64,000 nucleotides of DNA, taken from Cladopsammia gracilis (lineage: Eukaryota; Cnidaria; Anthozoa; Scleractinia; Dendrophylliidae). Shown piece after piece: positions 53,601 through 64,000 of the stretch; position 1 is the stretch's first letter; each line of letters begins with the position of its first letter. Location: assembly GCA_022457155.1 (NCBI GenBank), contig JAJGOT010000218.1:1110001-1174000 (forward strand). The letters run 5' to 3'. The translations under genes were made by a program, and so were the position numbers. The notes under the pieces are model-generated. The model saw nothing but the letters and a program-made list of their open reading frames with translations. It was not told the DNA's origin and did not search any database.

Positions 53601-56235
53601 TATTGTTTCAGAAACATTACAGAGCCTGTTCGTGAATATTTAGCGCATTTTCGGTATCAGCCGTCGCACTTCGTGCATACTCTTTTCATAAATGCATACT
53701 GATGAGCGGAACCTGTCCCCCGCGACCTTAATATTTTTGCTTTCAAGTGCGGCGTTTATTCGAGGGCGGCGTTTAATCGAATAAATACAGTAGTCTTCTA
53801 TATTTTTGTTTGGTAGAACCAATAGGAAATTATATAGAAACGTGAAATTGATAATTGTCGGAAATTTCAGCGAAAATTTAAATAAGTAGTGGAATAGAAA
53901 TTGAAGAAAAGCAAATAAAAAACGTATTATTTAACACGGAGAAACTTGAGACACAAAACAAAGAGAGGTGTTCAACATGCAGGCTGGAGATAATACATAC
54001 AAGGGACTGAAGTTTGGCAGGCCGATTAAATCAAACGTATTCGTCTTGAAGAGGTCGGTTCGCAGGTGTCTGTTAATAAGAGTTTCACATAATACAAACT
54101 GATTAAAAGGTAGAACTGAGTTAGTTATATTTCTTTTTCAGCTGTAAAGTCATGCCAGGACCTGTATGATCATGACGCACACAAGTAAGTAACCTACAAA
54201 GCGATATTAGTCTTATTCCTGCATCTCTCCTCTTCAATTGATCTCCTATAAACGCGAGCGTAGAAGGAGAGCATTTGGAAACTTAACTGTCATAAACATC
54301 TGACAATTTGCATAAATTTACCTAACTAGACACAATAGACGATTCATGCGAAAATTTTCTCACATCTTCGGCTGAAATTGAAGAGTCCAAATATTACTTA
54401 TTTTTAAAAACAAATCAGATTGTTGAGTGAGCGCGGGACAAAATTGTCTGACATGCAATCGAAGGTAAATTTCACGCAAATAATACAAAACAAAATTCTA
54501 GATTCTTGATGGCGACTTTTCTCAGCAGGTAGTAGACCAATCCAAAATGTTAAAATTTTTATTTACTTTGAAGTTTTGTCCTTCGAAGGTAGAGAGTTAG
54601 TTCGGTAACAAAATAACAACCCAAACCACATCACTTTTATGTAAAATTAACATTGGAGCCACCTCAACACCCGAGGTTGCTTAAAACGTTTATTAACCAC
54701 AGCGTTACTATACGGACGTACATTCAAAAACATTAAAATGTCTTTTTATGCAGGTTGAACGGGAGTCAGGTGGTTACCCTCATCTTAGATTCAAAACCAA
54801 CTTCCGTTCTCTGCCACATGGGAGATTTTGGATGTGGAGATGGGGGATGGACGCCCCTCTTGAAGATGGACGGCAACAAGGTATGACATTTCTTGGCTAT
54901 TTTGTGTCTAAATCTTCAATCGTTTTGAAATTACTAGCTCTTCACTTAATAAGGGTTTAGCACTTTTTATGAATAATTTCTCCGTGGAAATAAGCTAAGA
55001 AAATTCGGAAACTTAAACAAATGTGAGTTATTTTTTACGTAGAAATAGGACATTTGCACGATGGCGTCATTTGACTACAACTACCAGAATTCATTTCGTT
55101 TTTCCTTTCTTATTTAAATTTTGTAATCCCAGTGCGGTTTAAATAACAATAGCCCTAATTTCCACAACAAAACAAAAAACTGAAGGATTCTGGTAGTTGT
55201 AGTCATATGACGTCATCGTGCAAATGGCCTATTGTTTAGTTTTTCATTCTTTTGTAATTCACCCGCCATTAATACTTCACTGATTCGCATGGGATTTTTG
55301 CGCCATTAAAATTTTTTATCATGTCAAAAAATAAAATGCATTTTGCGAAGAAAGAAAGCGCTAATTCGTTTGAAAGAAATGTTAAATTAGTCGAGAGATT
55401 GTTGTAGAAATTCCTTTGTCCAAATCTCATCTCGCATTCGTATAACTCGTGGTTCTGCATCAAGCAAAAAATTATATATTCCAAATAGATACAGTACAAT
55501 AGCCCTTTCCGCGGTTAACCTTTCTCATTTGCATTACAAACTGCCAAAATTGAAACTACGAAATTGCCCGAAATTGCCTCGCAACCACGTTGACTTTTAT
55601 TATAATGCAAATGAGAAAGGTTAATCGCGAAAAGGGCTATTAAAATTACCGACTCATCCACCATACCGTTTTTGCAACTAACGGTCATTTTGTATTTTTA
55701 ATTATTCATCTGAAAGCAAACCTTTCACTACAATTCCAATCTCTGGAGCAACAAAGAAACCTTGAATCTTGATGCAGGGAAGACTGGCTTTGACTCAAAT
55801 GAGACCAAACTGCCGTCTTTTTGGAACACATCCTTCTCAAAGATCTGCCTCGGTATGAGGATCGGTCAGAAGATCAATTTTATTGCCATCAACAGACAGG
55901 CAAACTCCTTGCACTCTCTGATCGCTGACGGGCAATACCGCGCCACCTCACTGGGACGTGATACGTGGAAGTCACTGATTGGTTCTGAGGCCTCCTTGCA
56001 GCGTAACTGTAACAAGGAAGGGTTCAACGCTATGGATGCCAAAAGTGATTTTTCCAAAGCAAGGATCGGTATCATTGGTAACAACTACAACAACTGCAAG
56101 TCCTGCAACTCCAGAATCGGGTTTGGCACTGGAGGATACCCTGATAACAACAATACCTGTGGAAATGAGGCCAAACACTATTCAGACAACGGCAAAAAGC
56201 GTGTAAAGGGAATGGGTTATATCTTGGTGCAGTAA
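50698..56235 (+). CDS. Secreted PAN - EGF - fibrinogen-like protein (coral skeletal-matrix-like), six coding exons
   Basis: Exons: 50698-50779, 51285-51559, 52503-52617, 54142-54184, 54754-54880, 55717-56235. All have AG/GT borders, phases agree and the total is 386 codons. Exon 1: signal peptide ([20 protein letters not shown]). Exon 2: PAN/apple-like domain ([33 protein letters not shown]). Exon 3: EGF domain with six Cys ([33 protein letters not shown]). Exon 4: linker ([14 protein letters not shown]). Exons 5-6: fibrinogen-C/ficolin-related domain ([52 protein letters not shown]) ending MGYILVQ. Cnidarians have many such genes; some appear as uncharacterised skeletal organic matrix proteins, so an extracellular adhesive or matrix role is likely. 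The virus-like element sits about 1.5 kb upstream of its ATG. A partial inverted duplicate lies at 5,192-7,519. Confidence 0.85.
51668..51957. mobile_element. MITE in PAN-EGF intron (right copy)
   Basis: Orthologue of 6,239-6,528 (actacgcctttcaataacat ... tattgaaaggcgcagt). Confidence 0.7.
52625..53792. mobile_element. AATAAACGCCGC-ended element split by a TTAA MITE
   Basis: Left end ccgtatttattcgattaaac gccgc, right end gcggcgtttaatcgaataaa tacag, inverted repeats with internal copies of gggcggcgtttat. The 811-bp TTAA MITE (52,921-53,731) is nested inside. The left duplicate of the locus is broken within this element. Confidence 0.65.
52921..53731. mobile_element. TTAA MITE, third family, copy 1
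   Basis: TTAA-GGTCGCGGGGGATACC ... GAACCTGTCCCCCGCGACC-TTAA, 811 bp. About 90% or more identical to 61,291-62,094. Its ORF at 53,415-53,702 is also present, disrupted, in copy 2 and is not called a gene. Confidence 0.85.
55044..55233. mobile_element. 190-bp MITE, copy 2 (intron 5)
   Basis: aataggacatttgcacgatgg ... ccatttgcacgatgacg complement; same family as 19,187-19,378. Confidence 0.8.
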
Positions 56236-57977
56236 AACGAAACTGCTCAAACTGAGAAGCTAAAATTCGTTTCGAATCATTATGATAAGTTAAATGTCAG
56301 CAAACATAACCATTCGGATTCATGTGCAACATATAGCCACCCACCACATCGTTAACCCCACATCATTAGTTCAGTACTTTGATCCAGACCCATTTGTGCA
56401 AAGTGAGAAGACGGCCCTTAAGGTATTCTAAACTAAACGCAATATTTTCAGAAATCCTATTACGATTTTCCTCGAAATTACCTACCCCCGCCAAAACTCC
56501 GGTTAAATTAACCCCTACGTAAAACTAAAAATATGTACTGTGCGAGATATATTGTATAAGCCTGAGGTCAATGTTCCTAAATCAGGGGTGGTGTTTTTGG
56601 TGGATATTTTATTCTGTTAGCTTTATATCGGAGCACTTGCCAGGCCGAAGGCCTGGCTGCGCAGCTTCATACTCATAGAACCTGTGCCGTGATTTTTCAT
56701 GGTCATGGCTAGCGGAATGTTTCGCGGGCGCGTGTCCGTCCGCCCGCCCGCCGTGTTGGAACAACATCCGGGATCTTGAAAGCAAGGCTTTTTTTTCGCG
56801 CGGCCACACAGCCGTGAGCTCGGTAAACACTTTAGTTCTTTTGTTGTGTCTAGCGGAGAATTAAAGTCGTTATTTTTCTGCATTTTTTCGCGGTTTGCTA
56901 CTCAAGACAGGGATACTAATTAAGGGATACTCAGAAGCCGCTTTAGTGGAAAAAGACGAGCTTTCAGGGATAAAATCTTGCTTCGAGGAACTTCATGTAT
57001 TACGTTTTTATCAATGCGGGAGATGTTTGTTTTCTACGGATTTCAGAACCAGAAGCGGAGATTTGAATTTCCAAGAAAGCGAGGGACTTAAAGGTAAAAC
57101 AGATTACAGTTTTCGATGAGAATTTATGTTGATATCAATCTGTGAGTGACTTTTTATTAGTGTTATTGTTAGTTTTGGAGAACTGATTATAAAACGTGCT
57201 TAAATTCAGTTGTATCGATCTCTTGAATTTCATTGAAGAAAGCTTGAACTCGATGAGCTATAATTAAATGGTACGCGTTTTGCTTTTAAACGTAAACTAA
57301 TGGAGATTTGAATAAATTTTTTCGAAAGAAGATTGTGTTGTCCATTTTTATGTGTTTGTTCGTTCATTAGATAGATTGAAAAGCGATTTTATGTTAACAA
57401 AACAAGACTTTGATTTTATAGTACAGTTCTATCTTCACTCGCATCGCCTTATGCAAATATGTTTGTGTATTTTTGCAATTTTTGTTTTTCAAATGAGTTT
57501 CTCGGGCAATTTTTGACAAACATAAACTGTATTTTATTCTGAAACTAGTGGTACTAGTTATTCTAGACAGAGAAAAGTTGTTTTTGTGAACTTTTGTACG
57601 GTCTATAAAAATGTACTGTGCAGACGGTCGCGTAATACAGTTTTTGAGAATTGCTAAAATTGAAAATAGCCCGTTCGTCAATCTTAATTCTTGTGCTTCC
57701 AACCTTTCACCTTAGTTAAGTTTCACCTTAGTTAAGCTTGTTCAAAGTGCGACGCTGTTAGGCTTGGGCTGTGTATATATATTAGGTATGTGTGGTACCC
57801 GAAGATTTTTCGTTTGAAATAACGTGTAGATTTCGGGCATTCTGTTTTTCTGATAAGTTATGTTGTTGAGAACTAAGGGGTTCTAGACTTAGTCTTATCA
57901 GTTTGGGTTCAAGAGGAATGAGAAAGCTTAGATCTTAAACAGCTTGTAAAAAAAATCAATATTTTGGTGGTAATCCT
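56236..57977. other. Intergenic stretch after the secreted gene
   Basis: Contains the gene's 3' flank and a GC-richer patch at 56,640-56,820 (gcgggcgcgtgtccgtccgc). Short ORFs on both strands have no domains. Confidence 0.4.
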
Positions 57978-58051
57978 CAACCTCGTTCCCAGGGTCTCTC
58001 ATCTTCCCGCTCCAGGGGGTGGGAAGATGAGAGACCCTGGGAACGAGGTTG
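57978..58051. repeat. Near-perfect 31-bp-arm hairpin
   Basis: caacctcgttcccagggtct ctcatcttccc, a gctccaggggg spacer, and its exact complement. Confidence 0.85.
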
Positions 58052-58791
58052 GGTAATCCTATGCTCTGCGCCACCGGCCATGTATTTCATCTAAGAAGAA
58101 TTCACCACCATGCAGGGCAGGAACAGTCTGCCGCAGTTCAAGTTAAGAACGACTTTTTCCATAAGCGTCTTTGAAATGTTCATATTCTATAGACATGTTT
58201 TAGCATTGCTTTATATATTATGGCGTAAGTTTTAGTTTGGGATAGAATGGGACTTAACAATAACGAACGTCAATAAATATATAGATGAAAAACGGCCAAA
58301 CGATCAGACACACTGTTAGCTGGGTAAAAAGGGAAATCCTTTCAGCTGACATTATGAAACTTTTAACTGACTGAACGTGTTAAGTGATAGCTGGGGAATC
58401 ACTGATATTTTAACACACAACTGATGACCCACTTATATCTTTTGAGTTTCACTTTCAGTTATTGACGTATATCCTAATCTTTCATAGCTTGTCATGGCAT
58501 ATTATTGTATGTTTAAAAAAATAGCGTTGCATGTGTTAAAAAGAGTGCCACGAGGTTGTTATGTCTAGCAGTTAACGTTTAGTTTATCTTTTATGTTTAA
58601 ACATTTCACTGATAAAGAGCACGTTCGGAGCTAAACAGTTTAAATCCAGAATTTGTTTGAAACTGAAAAACTGTAAAAAAAACACCCCAGAAAAGGATAT
58701 ACTGTCGATAAAACGGTTGCAATTCTGTTGAATAGTGACACATTTATACCGGATAAACGATACAAAGACAAATCAAAGGCTCCTGCGAGCC

Positions 58792-59092
58792 AACCCGTGA
58801 ATACGAAATGCTAACGGTAACGCGTTGACGAACGCAAAAAAAAAAGGAAGGAAAAAATCCGTCCTGGGCGAGAATCTAACTCACGTACTTCGGCTCCCTC
58901 CGGCTCTATTGTCCCATCATTTACCAACTACACTACCTAGGATTTGGCTAATTACCAAAAGGCCAGATTTTTTTTTTCAACGTAGATATGCGGAAAATGT
59001 TTACATCTGAGTGATGGATCGAGCGAGCGAGCGAGGAAGTGAGTGAATTTGCCGTCGTCTCCGACAACCCGTTCATTACGTATTCACGGGTT
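58792..59092 (-). mobile_element. MITE carrying a tRNA-like segment
   Basis: Inverted ends aacccgtgaatacgaaatg and cattacgtattcacgggtt. On the minus strand at 58,860-58,948 a tRNA-like sequence has box A tagtgtagttggt and a degenerate box B gttagattctcgcc. The acceptor stem is poor. Confidence 0.6.
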
Positions 59093-59201
59093 AATAAAAA
59101 CATTTTGTCCAACATCACAGGGGAAAACTGTTTATCGCATGGTAAGTAAACAGCCCAGCTCTTTTAAAAGGTCAAAGTCAAAGAGTTAGATAAATAAACG
59201 A

Positions 59202-59645
59202 GGCCCCGTCCACACGTATCCGGATATTTTCGAAAACGGAGATTTTTTTCTTCGTTTGCACCTCCCGTCCACACGTAAACGGCGTTTTCGGCAACAAATA
59301 CGGAGGTTTTTGAATACGCTCTCCAGACTGTAGATTTTTAAAAACGGAGATTTATCGTATTCGTGTAGACGGTCGAAAACGAAGGTTTTCGAATACGATG
59401 ACGTCAAAACAAAGATGGCGGCAAACTCTTTGATTTTCGCGGGCTTATGCTTCTCACAGCGCGCATGTGCCAGTAGCCTGCGCATGCTCATCATGTGAAG
59501 TCTAGCGTATTCGAAAAATTTTCGCGTATACGTGTGGACGGGCAAATACGATTGTAATACGGTCCGTGTGGACGCGGATGTTTTCGAATACGGAGAAAAA
59601 AATCTCCGTTTTCAAAAATATCCGGATACGTGTGGACGGGGGCCT
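59202..59645. mobile_element. MITE with GGCCCCGTCCACACGTATCC ends
   Basis: ggccccgtccacacgtatcc ggatatttt at the left, complement ending gtgtggacgggggcc at the right. The motif gtccacacgta recurs inside. The ORFs in it are not genes. Confidence 0.8.
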
Positions 59646-60031
59646 ATATAACATTTGATTTCCATGTTTTTTTCTCGCATGAAGCATAGAATGCGGGTAT
59701 AAGATGGAAATAAGCTTAATAAACTAGTGGTCTGTAGGAATCGTCTTTAAATAAAGACCAGCAGTTAGTAAACATGATTTGTACTTTGTTTTGTTTTTTA
59801 TTAAACTAGACTTGACATGATTTTGTGATGTTTGTGATACTTTACTTTAGTTCAAATTGTCTTACCCTATCAGCCCTAACGGTTCGGCCACTTACTAGGA
59901 TGACCGGGATAACAATGAAATTTTAATATTCACATTATTTTTTCCTACGAAATAATATTTCATTATTTTAAACCACGGGCGGATTTCGACGTAAAACTTA
60001 TGCATGCACTTTATCGCTCTTCTGTTAGTAT

Positions 60032-60177
60032 GTAATCGCATGGGCCCGAGTAAAATTAAGGATTAATATCACGCGTGTTTTCAGAAGCTGCAGAAATTGC
60101 CCGAGTCGCTAATTTCTACAGCTTCTGAAAGCACAAGTGATATTAATCCTTAATTTTACGAGGGAACATGCGATTAC
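60032..60177. repeat. Foldback repeat, 65-bp arms
   Basis: gtaatcgcatgggcccgagt ... cagaagctgcagaaatt and its imperfect complement around a short centre (gcccgagtcgct). Confidence 0.8.
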
Positions 60178-61030
60178 TTGTTTATAATGTAGAGGGCAAA
60201 ATTATAGGGAAACCTTTCAGACTTTTTAAAAGTCACTCAGACTTGAAACTACCCGAAGTGAAAATTATTTTTCTCTTTCGCAAACTGACAAGAAAAACTT
60301 TTAAACTCACTGTGGTTAAATGAATTTCTATTCGGTCAAAGGTACATTTGGCTGTTATGTACATCTAGATAACATAGCCTGATTTTTAGCGATAAAAGAC
60401 ACTTTACGACAAGAACAAAGCAAGTTTTATTTAAGCGTACCTGTGCTTTGAAGTTTTTGCCGCTTTGATAACAACAACAAATGGCGAGAGTTCAAACTTG
60501 CTTGCACGTTTGGCGATTTAATTGCTTTCTTTCACTTCTTTTAACCTTATTCTTTCTCCGGTTAAACGTATATTTTCCTTTTCAGCAAAATCTGTCAAAG
60601 TTATTTTCTTTAGGACCTCAGAAATCCGCATTTTTTCAATGAAGTGATGAAACTTTAAAACCATTTGTCGCCATGAAAAATTTTCTTCGAGGTCTTCAAC
60701 GTCACAAACTGGCCTGCAGGCGCCTAGTTAAACCAAGATTTGACACAAAAAATCGCTTCCTGTTTGGCGTAAAATGTTGTAATTCACCTGTAGAATTCCT
60801 TTCTTAGGATCTTTCGATTTCATTCCTTTTTTATAACAAAATCTCCGGCTAAACATGCGAGCGCTTCGTTTGTAAATTTTTTTTCAAAATCCCGCCAAGC
60901 GGCCGCCAAGCCAACTGAATGCAACGAGAGCGACGCGCTCAACCAATCACGAGTGAGAAATTTTGATGGTCGACCAATCAGGAGCTAGTAATTTTGCCCT
61001 CAATTAAGAAAAAATGAGAAAAATGCCCTC
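60178..61030. other. Gene-free stretch
   Basis: AT-rich DNA without recognised genes or repeats. Confidence 0.4.
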
Positions 61031-61285
61031 TTCGTCAGCCAGCACGTCGCGGGGACAAAAATGTCCCCAAAATTGGTGTTGCACAATTATGAAAGTATCA
61101 GTCCACACGAGGGGACGGTGTCCCAGCAACATTTTCATGCGTGTGCAAGCGCTATGATTTTGTTCCTGCTACATGTCCCCGCCGCACGTCCCTGCTACAT
61201 GTCCCTCAGTGCGTACTACACAAATTTTTGTCGCTGCTTCATGTCACTGCGACATGTCCCTGCTACATGACCCCTCGTGTCTGAC
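61031..61285. repeat. CATGTCCC-rich repeat
   Basis: Recurring catgtccctgctacatgtcc words and inverted ends (acacgaggggac / cccctcgtgtctg). Low-complexity ORF only. Confidence 0.6.
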
Positions 61286-61290
61286 CAACT

Positions 61291-62094
61291 TTAAGGTCGC
61301 GGGGGATACCTGGTCATGAATAAATTCATAAGGCAAAATTTTAGCATTGGTGTTACTTTGAAAAGCGTTATATCGTGAACGTTTGAAAGCCGATTTCGCT
61401 AACATTTAACAGAGATATTGGAGAATAATGGAGGTGCATAAGGATTGTTTTTTATTGAAGGGATCGCACTTTGCGTCAATGCTGTAAGCTACTAAAGTTA
61501 GTTTGTTTTAAAACGTGGGTTTGTGTCCAAGTTTGCTCCTCGAGAAGAACACAAAGCAAGTTGATTTCGCCACTCACTGATCCGTCAAAACGTCTATTGT
61601 GTCATATCTGACTCCGATTTTTTGATTTCAACTTTAATTAAAAGTTATTAGCTTTTAAAGGAGAAAAATTGTCCATGTTAGAATTTGAAGCCTCATATCT
61701 TCCCTTTGAAAGCCTATTTAAAAAGATATGACAATCTACAATACACCTAGTTTACCTCCCTGCAGTGTCAACTAATGAAAATCCCTATCCGCGCTGAATT
61801 CTTGGACACAAAGTTGCTTGTTTTTACGCTTCCGAAGGCTTCCCGAGCAAACACGAATGCAAAAAATATATATTTATGGTAATTTTGCTAATTTTAATCC
61901 ACGGGCTATTATCAACACTTCATGCAGAAAGAACAAAGCGTTGACACGCTTTGCACGTGCAATTATTGAAGCAGAAACATTACAGAGCCTGTTCGTGAAT
62001 ATTTCGCGCATTTTCGGTATCAGCCGTCGCACTTCGTGCGTACTCTTTTCATAAATGCATACTGATGAGCGGAACCTGTCCCCCGCGACCTTAA
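61291..62094. mobile_element. TTAA MITE, third family, copy 2
   Basis: TTAA-GGTCGCGGGGGATACC ... CCCCCGCGACC-TTAA, 804 bp, direct orientation relative to 52,921-53,731. Confidence 0.85.
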
Positions 62095-62356
62095 ATTGCT
62101 CCGAATTAACGATTATAGTTAATAAGCCATTTCCGAGTTATGCTATTCAAAGCGAGGCTAGGTGCACAACCTTTCATATGGAAATGAGTTTTTATTCAAA
62201 TGCAAATAAAACTCATTTCCATATGAAAGGTTGTGCACCTAGCCTCGCTTTGACAATGAGGCATAGCGTAACTCGGAAATGGCCTATTCCGAACACTGAC
62301 AGTCTGAAAGGAATTCTGGGAGATCAGCATTTTTGTTGAAAAGGAACAATCCTTAG

Positions 62357-62445
62357 TGTTCGGACAGGACTCGAACCTACGACCCTACGACCCTTCGCTG
62401 ACTTATCCTCTCTTCTAACCACTGCACCACCACGCTGCTGGTTGA
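62357..62445 (-). repeat. tRNA-derived segment
   Basis: Minus strand: gcgtggtggtgcagtggtta (box A-like) ... ggttcgagtcctgtccgaac (box B-like). The spacing is too long for a standard tRNA. Confidence 0.5.
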
Positions 62446-62683
62446 GCATACCTCAATTTTTTAACATAATAAAATTCATGCGCTTATTCTACACCCTATA
62501 GTAAGCCTATAAAATCACTCGCTTGAAAATAATTTTAGAAAGTAAATGGAAAAGCTTGATCACCAACCTCAACAAAAAGCTAAGCATTTGAAATCAGCGC
62601 TTAGACCTAATCACTGTAGATCAACGATATTCTAGGCAAGACTCAAATAAATATCTTGCAGATTTAATTTCCCATCGCCTTGT

Positions 62684-62753
62684 TGTTCGGTAGTCTAGTG
62701 GTAAGAAGACGTTCCTAGTAGCGGTAGTTCCGGGCTCAAATCCCGCAGTCCAA
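62684..62753 (+). repeat. tRNA-derived segment
   Basis: ttcggtagtctagtggtaag (box A-like) ... ttccgggctcaaatcccgca (degenerate box B), about 70 nt apart in total. The acceptor stem is weak. Confidence 0.5.
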
Positions 62754-62843
62754 ATAACATGTTATTTTTATTTCTTCTTTTCTGAAATGTCCTGGGAAAC
62801 AGTGTTCGGAATTAACTATAATAGTTCATTCGGAGCAATTTAA

Positions 62844-64000
62844 GAATTAACGATAATCGTTAATTTAGAGAGGAGATCATGTTGAAATTTTCGATGCAGG
62901 ATCTCCCAGTCGTCTTTCCCTTTCCTTTTCCTCCTTCCCATCACCCCCTTCGGTCGCGCTTCTCTCGTTCCGCGTCTATCCCTCACGCGCGTCTCCCACG
63001 TCTTACCCAGAAAGACGACTGGGGACGAGTCAGCAGTCGCTCTTCACGAGAAAAAAACAACAGTCATTTTGCAGTGCTCATAAAAAAAAGTCGATTCACG
63101 ATTTACGGGTTATGTAACCAAATCACTTTTCACGAGGGAAAAAATAGCCATTTCACAATTCACGGGGAAATAAAAGGCCTTTCACGGATCACGAAAAAAC
63201 CCTTTGCCACCCTCTTTATACACGTCTCTTATTAGAAAACAGTTTGCTTCTTTGTTGATTTTTTTGTTTCAACAATCAGAACTCGAAGAATTAATAAAAA
63301 GGCAATGATCATGTTTGCTTTCCAACACGCCTGAGAGACACACGGTTTTCAGCTCACGAGCTCATGATTTCTCACTGAGAGGTACCAATGTGATATAAAT
63401 TCAAAACTTCCTCGCGTAGAATTTGTGAATTTCGGCGCCGTTAGCAAAATACCTTTGAGACATAAGATTGAGACATAAGACATAAAAATAAAACAAAACG
63501 AAAGTAAAGCGGGACTCACCTTTGATTTCTTTGGGTCGAGAACGATACAAGAACGTCGTTTTATTTTTATGTCTTATGTTATCATATAAGAAGATGCCCT
63601 AAGAAAGTAGTGAAGATGAAGAGATTCACAAGGGTTTATCGGCGATAATTCTTGGTTGTAAACAAAGTATAGCGATTTATCTTAATTTGCATGAGAAACG
63701 ACTAAAGGAATAGAACTTTTTCGAAGCCACAGAGGATGCATTTTACAAGGAAAAGCTAAATATGGCCATAAAGTGGTACGAGAAAGGTCTCCTTGAAGAA
63801 AATATACAAAAACACTAGGGCAATTCAATTTTATCGGCGGGCGATACGACTGTCATTCTCCAATTTCGATCAAGTAGCGTGAATGTTTTCGGCTGTCAAA
63901 CTTTGCAGTTTTAATTGCCCCAAAATGTTATTTCATATTTCAATAGAACTAGAGTTGCTGTTTTATTAGAATGTTAACTTGAGTTCGAAATCCATGTACC
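62844..64000. other. Gene-free stretch to the window end
   Basis: Pyrimidine-rich segment (62,910-63,000) and short recurring tcacgatt/tcacgggg words. An inverted pair agacataagacataaaaataaaac / gttttatttttatgtcttatgt lies at 63,471-63,590. No gene recognised. Confidence 0.4.

Larger units (their letters stand above)
62091..62843. mobile_element. TTAA MITE, fourth family, abutting copy 2
   Basis: TTAA-ATTGCTCCGAATTAAC ... GGAGCAAT-TTAA. It shares its left TTAA with the preceding MITE. It contains a 158-bp foldback (62,126-62,283, gccatttccgagttatgc arms) and two tRNA-like segments. Confidence 0.75.

Noticed and set aside
53415..53702. 95-codon ORF
   Set aside because: It lies inside a TTAA MITE and is disrupted in the second copy at 61,770-62,060.
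62879..63235. 118-codon ORF
   Set aside because: Pyrimidine-rich, low-complexity N-terminus followed by repeated tcacga words; no coding signal.

Overview
The window is animal genomic DNA, most likely from a hexacorallian cnidarian (stony coral or relative). The host sequence is AT-rich and full of MITEs, non-LTR retrotransposon tails, minisatellites and microsatellites. It carries a spliced secreted gene with the domain order signal peptide - PAN - EGF - fibrinogen-like C-terminal domain, a combination I associate with coral skeletal-matrix-like proteins, and the last two exons of a DnaJ subfamily A gene (GVQCQ-type C-terminus). Species cannot be set from the sequence.

The centre (32,420-49,202) is one integrated virus-like element of about 16.8 kb of the Polinton/Maverick class. 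Its ends are exact: a TAATTG target duplication flanks it, and an unoccupied paralogous copy of the target lies 690 bp upstream. Reading left to right it holds a small Cys-rich ORF, a YqaJ-type exonuclease, a VLTF3-like zinc-ribbon protein (-), a membrane protein with PSAP and YPSL motifs (-), a penton/minor-capsid candidate (-), a large conserved protein with a C-terminal membrane anchor (+), a coiled-coil membrane protein (-), a major capsid candidate (+), an A32/FtsK-like packaging ATPase (+), a run of small, mostly membrane-anchored proteins (+), an rve/DDE integrase (+) and a protein-primed family B DNA polymerase (-). Most genes start a few bases after a shared ATATACA-type motif. The copy is decaying: the polymerase has an in-frame TAG, two structural genes have frameshifts, and one of these has also lost its expected ATG. 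Each end is a long hairpin palindrome whose two arms match each other better than they match the other end of the element.

Left flank (1-32,400): a frameshifted Crypton-like recombinase runs off the left edge, followed by a 75-bp minisatellite, a LINE 3' end, and an inverted, truncated copy (4,985-8,937) of the secreted gene's 5' half. Then come many MITEs, 60-bp satellite blocks, the DNAJA terminal exons (-), a broken ORF with a 2A-like motif and a cysteine-protease-like domain, (TA)n tracts, and a truncated SGNH-hydrolase fragment. Right flank (49,203-64,000): the complete secreted PAN/EGF/fibrinogen-like gene in six coding exons (50,698-56,235), then transposon-rich intergenic DNA with several TTAA-flanked MITEs and tRNA-derived segments.

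All calls come from reading the sequence. No database search, alignment program or structure prediction was run, so family names rest on motifs and gene context.
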